Below, one piece after another: positions 9,110 to 17,392 of a stretch of DNA of 64,000 nucleotides. Under the pieces are notes generated by a model. It was not told the origin of the DNA, made no database searches, and saw only the letters and a program-made list of their open reading frames with translations. Positions within the stretch are counted from its first letter, which is position 1. The number at the start of each line of letters is the position of its first letter. The position numbers and the translations under genes are program-made. The stretch comes from an uncultured Brachybacterium sp. (GTDB lineage Bacteria; Actinomycetota; Actinomycetes; Actinomycetales; Dermabacteraceae): positions 49,294 to 113,293 of the forward strand of contig NZ_CANMSY010000012.1 in NCBI RefSeq assembly GCF_947500705.1. The letters are read 5' to 3'.

Positions 9110-9165
9110 ACTGGTGCAGGAATGTTCGCTGGTGCTTCATCATGGGTGCCTCTAGTGTCGATCAG

Positions 9166-9768
9166 GTGACCATCGCACTGCACGGCCTCCTCGCCGGCCT
9201 CACTCTCATCATCGCGATCGGCTCCCAGAACGTGTTCGTGCTCCGCCAGGGCATCCGGCGTGAGCACGTGCTGCCCGTGGTGGCCGTATGCATCGCCTCG
9301 GACGCCGTGCTCATCACGGCCGGCGCCGGCGGACTCGGCGCCCTGGTACGGGCCGTGCCCGAGGTGGTCGTCGCCGCGCGCTGGGCCGGCGTCGCCTTCC
9401 TCCTCGGTTACGCCGTGCTCGCTGCGCGCCGGGCGCTGCGCGGCGGCGAGTCTCTGCAGGCCGACGGGGCCGGGCGGGGTAGCGGGCTCGGCGCCGTGGT
9501 CGCCACCGCGCTCGCGCTCACCTGGCTGAACCCGCACGTGTACCTCGACACCGTGCTCCTGCTCGGCTCCATCGCCGCCACCCACGGCGCACAGGCGTGG
9601 CTGTTCGCCGTCGGGGCGGTGGTCGGCAGCACGATCTGGTTCACGGCGCTGGGGTTCGGGGCGCGAGGGTTAGGGCGGGTGCTGTCGAGTGCAAGGTCCT
9701 GGCGGGTGCTCGACGGGCTGGTGGCGGTGACGATGGTGATGGTCGCGATGATGCTTGCGCGCGGGTGA
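9166..9768 (+). CDS. lysE: LysE/ArgO-type basic amino-acid exporter
   Basis: 200 residues from GTG 9166. Starts at ATG 9142 (8 residues longer) or further upstream would add residues not found in the family, and the sequence VTIALHGLLAGL aligns directly with the first membrane helix of LysE/ArgO. Family motif IGSQNVFVLRQGIRR follows, and five or six hydrophobic helices can be traced to the end. It exports lysine and/or arginine across the membrane. No strong ribosome-binding site precedes the GTG; a TAGTGT hexamer at 9153-9158 could give a leaderless transcript (inference). Expected to be activated by ArgP. Confidence 0.85.
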   Translation: MTIALHGLLAGLTLIIAIGSQNVFVLRQGIRREHVLPVVAVCIASDAVLITAGAGGLGALVRAVPEVVVAARWAGVAFLLGYAVLAARRALRGGESLQADGAGRGSGLGAVVATALALTWLNPHVYLDTVLLLGSIAATHGAQAWLFAVGAVVGSTIWFTALGFGARGLGRVLSSARSWRVLDGLVAVTMVMVAMMLARG

Positions 9769-9934
9769 GCTCCCCGCTGGCTTCCCCGTCGCGGTGACTG
9801 TCAGCTGGCTCAGGCGCCTCACCTCCGACAGACTTCGCGATACTGCCGTTCCATGATGATTACGCTGGCCGAGGGCCCGCGAGGGCTCTGAGCACCCCGC
9901 GTGCTCGACCACCAAGGCGAAGGAGCACCCACAA

Positions 9935-11644
9935 ATGCGCGCACCACGGAACCCTCGATCGGCGCGGGCCGTCGACGCCTTCGCCGAGATCATGGGGAGA
10001 AAGCACGTCCTCACCTCGGCGCGCGCCACCGCCCCCTACGCCACGGGCGACCGCTTCGGCACGGGCGAGGTGCTCGCCGTGCTGCGACCGGGCTCGCTGG
10101 TGGACATGTGGCGCGCCCTGCAGGTGTGCGTGGACCACGACCTGATCGTCATCACCCAGGCCGCCAACACCGGGCTCACCGGCGGCTCCGGGCCCGGCGA
10201 CCAGGACTACGACCGCGACATCGTCATCCTCTCCACCCTGCGGATCGACCAGATCCATCTGCTCCACGACGCCCGTGAGGCGATCTGCCTGCCCGGCTCC
10301 ACGCTCTTCGCACTCGAGGAGACGCTCGCACCGCTCGGACGCGAACCCCACTCGGTGATCGGCTCGACCTCGATCGGGGCGAGCGTGGTCGGCGGGATCG
10401 CGAACAACTCCGGCGGCACCCAGATCCGCAAGGGCCCGGCGTACACCGAGCAGGCGATCTTCGCCCGGGTCGATGAGCACGGGAAGATCCAGCTGGTGAA
10501 CCACCTGGGCATCGACCTCGGGACCGACCCCACGCACATCCTCGACCGTCTGCAGCGCGGCGAATGGGACGCCGCCGACGTCACCCCGCCACCGCCGGAC
10601 TCCACCGGCACCGCCTATGCCGAGCACGTGCGCCAGCTCGCGAGCACCCCGGCCCGCTTCAACGCGGATCCGACCTTCCTCCACGAGGCCTCGGGCTGCG
10701 CCGGGAAGCTGATGGTGTTCGCGGTGCGCACCCGCACGTTCCCGCTCGAGAAGGACAAGGCCACCTTCTACATCGGCACCGACCGTCCGGCGGACCTCGA
10801 GGGTCTGCGCCGCGCCTTCCTCGCCGCGGACGCCCCGCTGCCGATCTCCGGGGAGTACATGAGCGCGCACGCCTTCGATCTTGCTGTGACGTATGGGAAG
10901 GACACGTACGTCTCCCTCAAGCACGCCGGCTCCCGCACCCTGGTGCGCATGTTCGCCCTGAAGGGCTGGGCGAACGGGGTCTTCTCGAAGGTGCCGGGTC
11001 TGGGGCCGTCGGTGGCCGACGCGATCTCCCAGAAGCTGTTCTCCCTGGTGCCGGAGAAGCTCCCGGCGCGCCTGGTCGAGCACCGCGACCGGTACGCCCA
11101 TCACCTGCTGCTGGTGGTCAGCGGCAGCCAGCGGGAGGCGACCGCGCAGCTGCTGACGGAGTTCTTCACCGCGCCCGAGCACGAGGGCGCATTCTTCGAG
11201 TGCGACGCCGACGAGGCCGAGAGCGCCACCCTGATCCGCTTCGGCGTGGCCAGCGCCGCCAGCCGCTTCTTCGTCATGCACCGCAGCGAGGCCTCGGCGA
11301 TGGTCACCTTCGACGTCGCCCTGCGCCGGGACGATGCGGACTGGCTCGAGGTGCTGCCCCCTCAGATCGCTGACCAGCTGCTGGAGAGCGTCTACTTCGG
11401 TCACTTCTTCTGCCACGTGCTGCACCAGGACCACGTGGCCAAGAAGGGCGTGGACCCGGTGGCGCTGAAGAAGATGATGACGGCGCTGCTTCAGAGCCGC
11501 GGCGCCGCCGTGCCGGCCGAGCACAACTTCGGCCGCATCTACCCGGCGCCCGAACCGATGGTGGAGCACTTCAAGCGGCTCGACCCGCTGAACATGTTCA
11601 ACGCCGGCGTGGGGGAGACCTCGCCGCGGAAGCGGTGGGCGTGA
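9935..11644 (+). CDS. dld: quinone-dependent D-lactate dehydrogenase
   Basis: 569 residues, like E. coli Dld. The FAD-binding p-cresol methylhydroxylase-type domain shows QAANTGLTGGSGP near residue 75-87 and GGIANNSGGTQIRKGP near 153-168. The C-terminal half is the Dld-specific cap with HFFCHVLHQDH and a final GVGETSPRKRWA. It is a peripheral membrane FAD enzyme oxidising D-lactate to pyruvate and passing electrons to quinone. Single gene with no neighbours on its strand close enough to be an operon. Confidence 0.92.
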   Translation: MRAPRNPRSARAVDAFAEIMGRKHVLTSARATAPYATGDRFGTGEVLAVLRPGSLVDMWRALQVCVDHDLIVITQAANTGLTGGSGPGDQDYDRDIVILSTLRIDQIHLLHDAREAICLPGSTLFALEETLAPLGREPHSVIGSTSIGASVVGGIANNSGGTQIRKGPAYTEQAIFARVDEHGKIQLVNHLGIDLGTDPTHILDRLQRGEWDAADVTPPPPDSTGTAYAEHVRQLASTPARFNADPTFLHEASGCAGKLMVFAVRTRTFPLEKDKATFYIGTDRPADLEGLRRAFLAADAPLPISGEYMSAHAFDLAVTYGKDTYVSLKHAGSRTLVRMFALKGWANGVFSKVPGLGPSVADAISQKLFSLVPEKLPARLVEHRDRYAHHLLLVVSGSQREATAQLLTEFFTAPEHEGAFFECDADEAESATLIRFGVASAASRFFVMHRSEASAMVTFDVALRRDDADWLEVLPPQIADQLLESVYFGHFFCHVLHQDHVAKKGVDPVALKKMMTALLQSRGAAVPAEHNFGRIYPAPEPMVEHFKRLDPLNMFNAGVGETSPRKRWA

Positions 11645-11925
11645 CGGCGGCGAGGATATGGGTGGTGAAGGGTCAGACCAGCCTCGAGTTCTTCCACCTG
11701 TCCCTGATGGCGATCTAGACCAGAACCCCGTGTGATCCCGAGCAGTTGTTCGCTCTTCACGGACGCGAGATGGATGCTCCTCCTCTCCGGGTGAGTGGAA
11801 TGCCGGTCCGTGCTGGTGGCGGCCGGCGCGGGACCGATCCGCAATCGGCCGGCCGCACGCGGCGCTCGAGAGGCGCTCTGAGCGATCGGCGTGCCGGAAC
11901 TGCTCATCCAGGGCAAGCTGGGCGC

Positions 11926-13788
11926 ATGCGGACACTCGGCGTGTTGAAGCGGTACCCGGCTGTTCTCGTCACAGTCGTCGCCCTCGGCGGGGTGCTGCTC
12001 CTCCTCGCCGTCGGCGAGGAGCCCGTCGCGGCGAGCGTCGCCACCGTCTATGCGGCGGCCTTCGTCGCGTGGACCCTGGTGGGGATGGTCCGGGACGTGC
12101 TGCGCGGCCACGTCGGTCTCGACATCCTCGCCGTGGTGGCGATGGTCGCGACTCTCGCCGTCGGCGAGTACCTGGCCTCGCTGATCATCGTGCTGATGCT
12201 CTCCGGCGGCGAAGCACTCGAGGACTACGCGAGTCATCGCGCGAAACGAGACCTCTCGGCGCTGCTGGACCGCTCGCCGCGCATCGCGCACGTGCTGACG
12301 CATTCCCAGGCCTCCGATGCGGACACCACCGAGGACGTCCCGGTCGACGAGGTGAGGGTCGGCGACGTGCTCCTCGTGCGCCCCTCGGAGATCGTGCCGG
12401 TCGACGGCGTGCTGCTCACCGCCACAGGCTCGTTCGACGAGTCCTCCCTGACGGGCGAGAGCATGCCCGTGTCCCGGGAGGCCGGCGGCGAGGTGCTCTC
12501 CGGTGCGGTGAACGGGGCGCGCGCGGTGCGGATCCGTGCGGTGCGACGCAGTGCCGACAGCCAGTATCAGCAGATCGTCGCGCTCGTGCACGCCGCCGAG
12601 AAGTCCCGGGCGCCCGTCGTGCGTCTCGCCGATCGCTTCGCGATCCCCTTCACCGCGGTCGCTCTCGTCCTGGCCGGCGCGGCCTGGGGCATCTCCGGTG
12701 ATCCGACCCGATTCGCCGAGGTCCTCGTCCTGGCGACCCCGTGCCCGCTGCTCATCGCGGCTCCCGTCGCCTTCCTCGGCGGACTCTCCCGTGCTGCCAA
12801 GGCCGGGGTGATCATCAAGGGCGGCGCAGTCATCGAGCAGCTGGCACGCGTACGCTCGGCGGCGTTCGACAAGACCGGCACCCTGACCCAGGGATCACCG
12901 ACGCTCGTCGACGTCCGCCCCGCACCCGGCGTCACGGCCGAGGAACTCCTCATGCTGGCCGCGTCCGCGGAACAGTACTCCTCGCACGTCCTCGCCGCGG
13001 GAATCCGCAGCGCCGCCGCCGACCGCGGCCTCGTGCTGCGTGCGGCGAGCGAAGCGAGCGAGGTCGCGACGAACGGGGTGACGGCGGTCGTCGACGGCCG
13101 CACGGTCGTCGTCGGCAAGCCCGCCTACGTCGCCTCGGTCGCGCCGGAGACCGTGCGTCCAACTCTCAGCACCGGGGAGGCGGCTGCGTACGTCGCGGTC
13201 GACGGTCGGTTCGCCGGTGTTCTCATCCTCGCCGACGCCGCACGGCCCGAAGCCCCGGCCGTCGTCTCCTGGCTCCGCCGGAACGGTGTGGAGGACGTCA
13301 TGATGCTCACGGGCGATGTCCGGTCGACGGCCGAGGCCATCGGCGACCAGGTGGGCATCGAGGACATCCACGCAGACCTCCTGCCGCCCCAGAAGGTGCA
13401 GCTCGCGGGGGAGTTCGAGCCGCGTCCGATCATGATGGTCGGCGACGGGGTCAACGACGCCCCCGTCCTGGCTGCCGCCGACATCGGCATCGCCATGGGT
13501 GCACGAGGCGCGACGGCGGCGGGCGACGCGGCCGCAGTGGTCATCCTCGTCGACTCCCTCGCGAAGGTCGTCGACGCCGTCTCCATCGGACGGCACACCC
13601 TGCGCGTCGCGCTCACCGCGATCTGGATCGGCATCGGGCTGAGCATCGGTCTCATGCTGATCGCGATGACCGGCCTCATCCCCGCCGTCGTCGGGGCACT
13701 GGTGCAGGAGGTCGTCGATCTGGCGACGATCCTGTACGCCCTGCGCGCGCTGCGCGGCCCGCGAAGCACCCTCGGCTCAGCCACGTAG
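11926..13788 (+). CDS. P1B-type heavy-metal translocating ATPase
   Basis: 620 residues from ATG 11926; upstream in-frame codons encode low-complexity Arg/Gly-rich sequence. Motifs: the ion-channel TPCPL (Cys273), phosphorylation site DKTGTLT (Asp315), hinge MVGDGVNDAP and LTGES in the actuator domain. There is no N-terminal CxxC heavy-metal-associated domain, so the protein is short. The CPL channel motif and overall sequence fit a zinc/cadmium/lead-type exporter (ZntA/CadA-like), though the metal is not certain. No metalloregulator gene is adjacent. Confidence 0.85.
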   Translation: MRTLGVLKRYPAVLVTVVALGGVLLLLAVGEEPVAASVATVYAAAFVAWTLVGMVRDVLRGHVGLDILAVVAMVATLAVGEYLASLIIVLMLSGGEALEDYASHRAKRDLSALLDRSPRIAHVLTHSQASDADTTEDVPVDEVRVGDVLLVRPSEIVPVDGVLLTATGSFDESSLTGESMPVSREAGGEVLSGAVNGARAVRIRAVRRSADSQYQQIVALVHAAEKSRAPVVRLADRFAIPFTAVALVLAGAAWGISGDPTRFAEVLVLATPCPLLIAAPVAFLGGLSRAAKAGVIIKGGAVIEQLARVRSAAFDKTGTLTQGSPTLVDVRPAPGVTAEELLMLAASAEQYSSHVLAAGIRSAAADRGLVLRAASEASEVATNGVTAVVDGRTVVVGKPAYVASVAPETVRPTLSTGEAAAYVAVDGRFAGVLILADAARPEAPAVVSWLRRNGVEDVMMLTGDVRSTAEAIGDQVGIEDIHADLLPPQKVQLAGEFEPRPIMMVGDGVNDAPVLAAADIGIAMGARGATAAGDAAAVVILVDSLAKVVDAVSIGRHTLRVALTAIWIGIGLSIGLMLIAMTGLIPAVVGALVQEVVDLATILYALRALRGPRSTLGSAT

Positions 13789-13907
13789 GGTGCCGTCCGG
13801 TCCCGATCGACCTCATCGCGGGGGTGAGCTCCTCGAGCGGGACGGTGATCCTGCCCGGCGGCCGGCTCAACCCGTGCGAAGCCCGTCGGACCGCCCGAAC
13901 GGCTGTG

Positions 13908-14158
13908 TCAGCCGTTCATCGCCATGACGACGCGGCCGTCGATCCTTCCGGCCTCCATCTCGGCGAAGATCTCGTTGCTGTCCTCGACGTCGACGGCCAC
14001 AATCCGCAGCCCCATGGCCACCGCGTACTGGACAGCGACGTGGCCCAGCCCACCGATCCCCGAGACGAGCACCCACTGTCCCGGCCTGGTGTCGGTCACC
14101 TTCAGGCCCTTGTCGACGGTGACGCCGGCGCACAGGGCAGGGTTCCGGTGCATCGGGG
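13908..14158 (-). pseudogene. adhP-like zinc alcohol dehydrogenase relic
   Basis: Minus-strand frame reads [31 protein letters not shown] and [11 protein letters not shown], then jumps to [17 protein letters not shown] and stops. These are the nucleotide-binding core and the extreme C-terminus of propanol-preferring AdhP dehydrogenases. The catalytic zinc domain is missing from the N-terminus and about 100 residues are deleted between VDVED and NEIFAEM. It is therefore an internally deleted relic rather than a functional gene. Confidence 0.75.
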
Positions 14159-14273
14159 AGCGATCTAGGATCAGGCGAAGAGCATCGACGCCCTGTCCTG
14201 TGCCGCGAAGTCCGCCTCCCTCAGCTGAAGGACCACGAGGCCGCCGAACGGGGCCATCGCAGAGGAGACCTCT

Positions 14274-14501
14274 ATGAACAGCGGAAAGAAGCGTCATTGG
14301 AAGGACCTGACCGCGGGCCAGCAGGCAGCAGTGCTGACCTTGGCCTCGGTGCAGCTGTCCCTCGCAGTCACTGCCTGGACCGATCTGGCGATCCGGCCGG
14401 CGGACCAGGTGCGCGGCGGCAAGGCGACGTGGGCTGGCATCATCGCCATCAACTTCCTGGGCCCCGTCCTCTATTTCACTCGCGGTATCCAGCGCCACTG
14501 A
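14274..14501 (+). CDS. small membrane protein, PLDc_N-like
   Basis: 75 residues with a good AGGAGA site before the ATG. Two hydrophobic helices (roughly 18-38 and 50-70) are separated by a basic loop containing [13 protein letters not shown], and the end [13 protein letters not shown] resembles the short PLDc_N (phospholipase D nuclease N-terminal) membrane proteins common in actinobacteria. No catalytic function is known for such stand-alone proteins. It stands alone between the adhP relic and a universal-stress-protein relic. Confidence 0.65.
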   Translation: MNSGKKRHWKDLTAGQQAAVLTLASVQLSLAVTAWTDLAIRPADQVRGGKATWAGIIAINFLGPVLYFTRGIQRH

Positions 14502-14955
14502 CCGCGCGATGGGTGCAGGGACGCTCTGCTCTATCGCCGGGGAGTCGACCGAGCGCACACTCGAGCCGCCCTCGTCCTGACCCACCTGAGCAAGAACGCG
14601 CGCATGCTCATCCTGGGCGACCGCGACAGCGCTGAGTCTTATCGGGGTTCGAGGTCGCGGCGCCGGAACAGCAGCAGCGCGGCGGCGCCGGTCGGGACCG
14701 CCAGCGCCGAGCATGACCGTGGAGGCCATTGCTCGGAGTCGGTCCATTCCGCTCGGCAACCCCGTAGTGAGGGGCAGGAGCGGATCGCCGCGACAACGGC
14801 TCCCACGCTGCCCCCACCGCATACCGGGCCGGGTGCGAACCCGGGTCGACGGGGAGCGCTCGTGCAGGATCGGACCTCGTGCCCCCGGCGCCGGCCCCGT
14901 CCGGTGGGGACCTCGGCCCCTTCCCAAGGAAGTGGTCGAAGCAGACAATCAAGGC
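14502..14955. other. gene-poor stretch with relics
   Basis: Besides the universal-stress-protein fragment, the minus strand near 14636-14705 encodes [20 protein letters not shown] followed by a stop, which resembles the last helix of an ABC-2 type permease. Neither is intact. I see no complete gene here. Confidence 0.4.
14554..14634 (+). pseudogene. universal stress protein fragment
   Basis: The plus-strand frame reads [21 protein letters not shown], aligned here in shortened form ([18 protein letters not shown]). It matches the IHESKRARMLVLGSRG segment of the intact universal stress protein 700 bp downstream. Flanking sequence lacks the rest of the fold and the frame has no start, so it is a relic of a second copy. 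Confidence 0.5.
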
Positions 14956-15402
14956 ATGAGCGATCACACATCGAAGCACCGCATCATCGTCGGCGTCGAC
15001 GGCTCCGACTCCTCCATCGTTGCGCTTCAGCAGGCGGCCGAGCTCGCTGTCGCCCTGAACTGTCCCCTTGAAGCGATCATGACCTGGGACTTCACCTACG
15101 GATACGACCCGCGAGACTCCCAGTGGTCACCCGGCCGCGAGACATACCCCCAGAGTGAAGCAGAGAAGGCCCTGGCTGCGGCCATCGCGCGAGCGTTCCC
15201 GGAGGACCCCCCGCTCCCCATCGGCGCGCAAGTGATGCGCGGTCCCTCCGCCGGCGTCCTGATCCACGAGAGCAAGCGCGCGCGCATGCTCGTCCTGGGC
15301 AGCCGCGGCCACGGCGGCTTCATGGGGCTGCTGCTCGGGTCGGTCAGCGCAGCGTGCTCCGCCCACGCCCAGTGCCCCGTACTGATCGTCCACGCGCCGT
15401 AG
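14956..15402 (+). CDS. universal stress protein (UspA family)
   Basis: 148 residues, single Usp domain. IIVGVDGSDSS at the N-terminus and the ATP-binding G-2x-G-9x-G(S) motif in GSRGHGGFMGLLLGSVS near the C-terminus are intact, so it is an ATP-binding type. Start chosen at ATG 14956 because it places the VGVDGS strand at the usual position; upstream in-frame codons are low-complexity. Usp proteins help survive starvation, oxidative and hypoxic stress. Its neighbours do not point to a more specific role. Confidence 0.88.
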   Translation: MSDHTSKHRIIVGVDGSDSSIVALQQAAELAVALNCPLEAIMTWDFTYGYDPRDSQWSPGRETYPQSEAEKALAAAIARAFPEDPPLPIGAQVMRGPSAGVLIHESKRARMLVLGSRGHGGFMGLLLGSVSAACSAHAQCPVLIVHAP

Positions 15403-15441
15403 GGCACCGACGCCGTGTCGACGGCCGGCCCTGCGGGCTGC

Positions 15442-15841
15442 TCACCGCGCCGAGGCCGCGTCCAGGTGGCGCAGCGTGGCGCGGGCGACCTCGTGGGGCT
15501 GTTCCTCGGGGGCGAAGTGCCCGCAGTCCTCGATCACGTGAAGACCGCTGCCGGGGATGGCGTCGCGGAGCCGGTGGGCCCGTTCGAGGACCTGCCAGGT
15601 GTCCTGCGCTCCCCAGATGAGCTGCACGGGGATGTCGGCCAGGCGGAAGAGGCGGTCGCTGATCTCCATGGTGTGTTTCGGGTCGTAGTGGGAGACCTGG
15701 TGCGCGAAGAAGCTGGGCTGCCCGATCGGTCCGCTGATGAAGTCCAGATACGTCTCGAGGGCCTCCGGGTCGAACCGTTCGGGCCTGGCATGGGTGGAGC
15801 GGAGCCACTCGCGGAAGTGCTCGCGGTGCTCGCCGTCGGGC
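15442..15841. repeat. 400-bp direct repeat, copy 1 (3' part of hydrolase gene)
   Basis: These 400 bases match 22968-23367 in the same orientation, with no length difference and only scattered substitutions; both end at the sequence GCCGTCGGGC. Copy 1 lies inside the intact hydrolase gene. The pair brackets the sulfur-detoxification locus. Confidence 0.9.
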
Positions 15842-16296
15842 GTCCTCGCCAGCGTCTCCAGCCCCGCGGCCATCTGCTGCCGGGTGCGGGAGGAGGGGTA
15901 GCTGTCGAAGCTGACGACGTCGATGAGGGTCAGGCTGCGGAGCCGGGGGGTGGACTCGACGGCGAACCGCTGGGCGATCCCGCCGCCGATGTCGTGGGCG
16001 ACGAGGTGGAACGTCTCCAGCCCCCAGTGCTCGAGCAGCCCTTCCAGGATCGCGACGTTCCCGGTGATCGAGGTGTCCACCGCAGGGTCCGCGGGCCGCT
16101 CGGACACACCGTAGCCCAGCAGGTCGAACACATGCGCCCGGTACCCGGCGGCCACGAGCTCCGGCACCACACCGCGCCAGATCAGGGACGAGGAGGGGGT
16201 GCCGTGGAGCAGCACCACCGGCTCGCCCTCGCCGTGGATGCCATGGGCGATCCGGTGCCCGGCGATGACGGCGTGCTGATCGACGATCTGTTCCAT
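15442..16296 (-). CDS. alpha/beta hydrolase, haloalkane-dehalogenase-like
   Basis: 284 residues with a GAGGAG site before ATG 16296. Motifs: oxyanion HGTPSSS, nucleophile elbow HDIGGG (Asp, as in haloalkane and fluoroacetate dehalogenases), acid WGAQDTW and catalytic His in DCGHFAPEEQP. Asp as nucleophile suggests a dehalogenase or epoxide-hydrolase-type reaction, but the substrate is unknown. The 3' 400 bp is duplicated at 22968-23367. A palindrome TAGACTGGTCTA overlaps the likely promoter, so it is probably repressor-controlled, yet no TetR gene is adjacent. Confidence 0.85.
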   Translation of the reverse strand: MEQIVDQHAVIAGHRIAHGIHGEGEPVVLLHGTPSSSLIWRGVVPELVAAGYRAHVFDLLGYGVSERPADPAVDTSITGNVAILEGLLEHWGLETFHLVAHDIGGGIAQRFAVESTPRLRSLTLIDVVSFDSYPSSRTRQQMAAGLETLARTPDGEHREHFREWLRSTHARPERFDPEALETYLDFISGPIGQPSFFAHQVSHYDPKHTMEISDRLFRLADIPVQLIWGAQDTWQVLERAHRLRDAIPGSGLHVIEDCGHFAPEEQPHEVARATLRHLDAASAR

Positions 16297-16602
16297 GCGC
16301 GCTCCTCGGTTCCTCCGTGCCCCTCCCGTGCCACAGAGCGTGATTCCGGCTCTGCTGCACCGGCGCCGGCGCGAGCGCCGTCCGTCCGTCCACGATAAAT
16401 AGACTGGTCTACCCAGCGCAATCACCCCGTACGACCTCGGCAGCAGCGCCCCGATCGCGATGCCGGAGCTCTTCTCCGCGGACGCCGCGGCGGTGGTCCG
16501 GGCCGGAGAGCGGCCACGCCTCCCGGTGACCACAACGGAGCCCTCCGCGGGCACGTCAGTGCGCGCAGAGGGCTCCGAGATGGCCTCGAGACCTGGCCGG
16601 GG
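16297..16602. other. intergenic region upstream of hydrolase
   Basis: Holds the operator at 16400-16411 and the presumed hydrolase promoter. The rest shows no supportable gene on either strand. Confidence 0.5.
16400..16411. promoter_or_regulatory. TetR-like operator over hydrolase promoter
   Basis: TAGAC-TG-GTCTA is an inverted repeat with perfect 5-bp arms. It touches an AT-rich minus-strand hexamer (TATTTA) that can serve as the -10 of the hydrolase gene starting at 16296. TetR-family repressors commonly bind such dyads; the regulator is not in the vicinity. Confidence 0.5.
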
Positions 16603-16767
16603 TCAGCGTCCGAGGAGGCGGGCGAAGAATCCGGGGCGGGGGGCGTCGTCGGCGTGGCCGGGGCAGCGATCCCGGGGGGCGACGTTCTTCATGACCTGGT
16701 CGACGTGCTGGCCGCAGCCGGCCCAGGTGGTCTTGCCGCAGGTGCGGCAGGTGGTGGCTCGGCACAT
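16603..16767 (-). CDS. small cysteine-rich (zinc-ribbon-like) protein
   Basis: A 54-residue frame starting MCRATTCRTCGKTTWAGCG and ending GFFARLLGR, preceded by a strong AAGGAG site 7 bases before the ATG. Cysteines at 2, 7, 10, 18 and 35 suggest a metal-binding knuckle. Short proteins beginning with this CRTCGKTTWAGCG motif are recurrent in actinobacteria; their function is unknown. It lies 28 bp downstream of the rhodanese/DUF2892 gene on the same strand, so it is probably the last gene of the cst operon. Confidence 0.7.
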   Translation of the reverse strand: MCRATTCRTCGKTTWAGCGQHVDQVMKNVAPRDRCPGHADDAPRPGFFARLLGR

Positions 16768-16795
16768 GGGGTGCTCCTTGAGGGTTGGGGAGGGG

Positions 16796-17392
16796 TCAGG
16801 CGGTCTGCGCGGGTGCCTTCTCGAAGAGGGCTGCGAGGGAGGGGTCCGGTGCGACGCGATTCCAGGGCATCTTCGAGAGGACCGAGGCCATGGCGCAGGA
16901 GTCGCCGAGGGCGGAGTAGGTCAGGCCCGCGCCGATGGCGCCGGCGACCATTCCCAGGCGGGGGTGGATCAGCTGACCGGCCAGGGTGCCGAGCAGGACG
17001 AGGGAGCCGGCCGTCATGCGGACCTGGCGGTCCATCGCCCAGCGGGTTCCGCGTCGCACCACGGTGCCGCCGGCTGCCTGGTAGGCGGCGATGCCGCCCT
17101 CGAGGACGTCGACGGTGTCGAAGCCGGCCTCGTGCAGTGCCGAGCAGGCCTTGCTCGCCCGGGCGCCGGACTGGCACACCAGCACGACGTGGTCGTGCAT
17201 GCGCTCGGCGAGGGCCTCGGTGTGCTCGGTGAGGAGGTCCAGGGGCACGTTGTAGGAGCCGCGGATGTGGGTGGTCTCGAACTCGCCCGGGGTGCGGACG
17301 TCGACGATCATCAGCTCCGGATCCTCGGAGAGGCGTCGGGTGAGCTCGGCCGGCGCGACGGTACGGGGGGCGTTCTGTGCGGGGGTGGTCAT
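16796..17392 (-). CDS. rhodanese-DUF2892 membrane protein (YgaP-like)
   Basis: 198 residues from ATG 17392, whose start overlaps the stop of cstB (ATGA). Residues about 10-110 form a rhodanese domain with active loop CQSGARAS. After residue 130, two hydrophobic helices (GSLVLLGTLAGQLI and GMVAGAIGAGLTYSAL) are the DUF2892 membrane module, as in E. coli YgaP. It is a membrane-anchored sulfurtransferase, probably handling persulfide together with CstB. The tail carries two extra segments after GDSCAMASVLSKMPWN, normal for the family. Confidence 0.85.
   Translation of the reverse strand: MTTPAQNAPRTVAPAELTRRLSEDPELMIVDVRTPGEFETTHIRGSYNVPLDLLTEHTEALAERMHDHVVLVCQSGARASKACSALHEAGFDTVDVLEGGIAAYQAAGGTVVRRGTRWAMDRQVRMTAGSLVLLGTLAGQLIHPRLGMVAGAIGAGLTYSALGDSCAMASVLSKMPWNRVAPDPSLAALFEKAPAQTA

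Noticed and set aside
9860-11935. A 691-codon minus-strand frame opposite dld
   Set aside because: Shadow of the dld gene, whose own motifs are intact on the plus strand.
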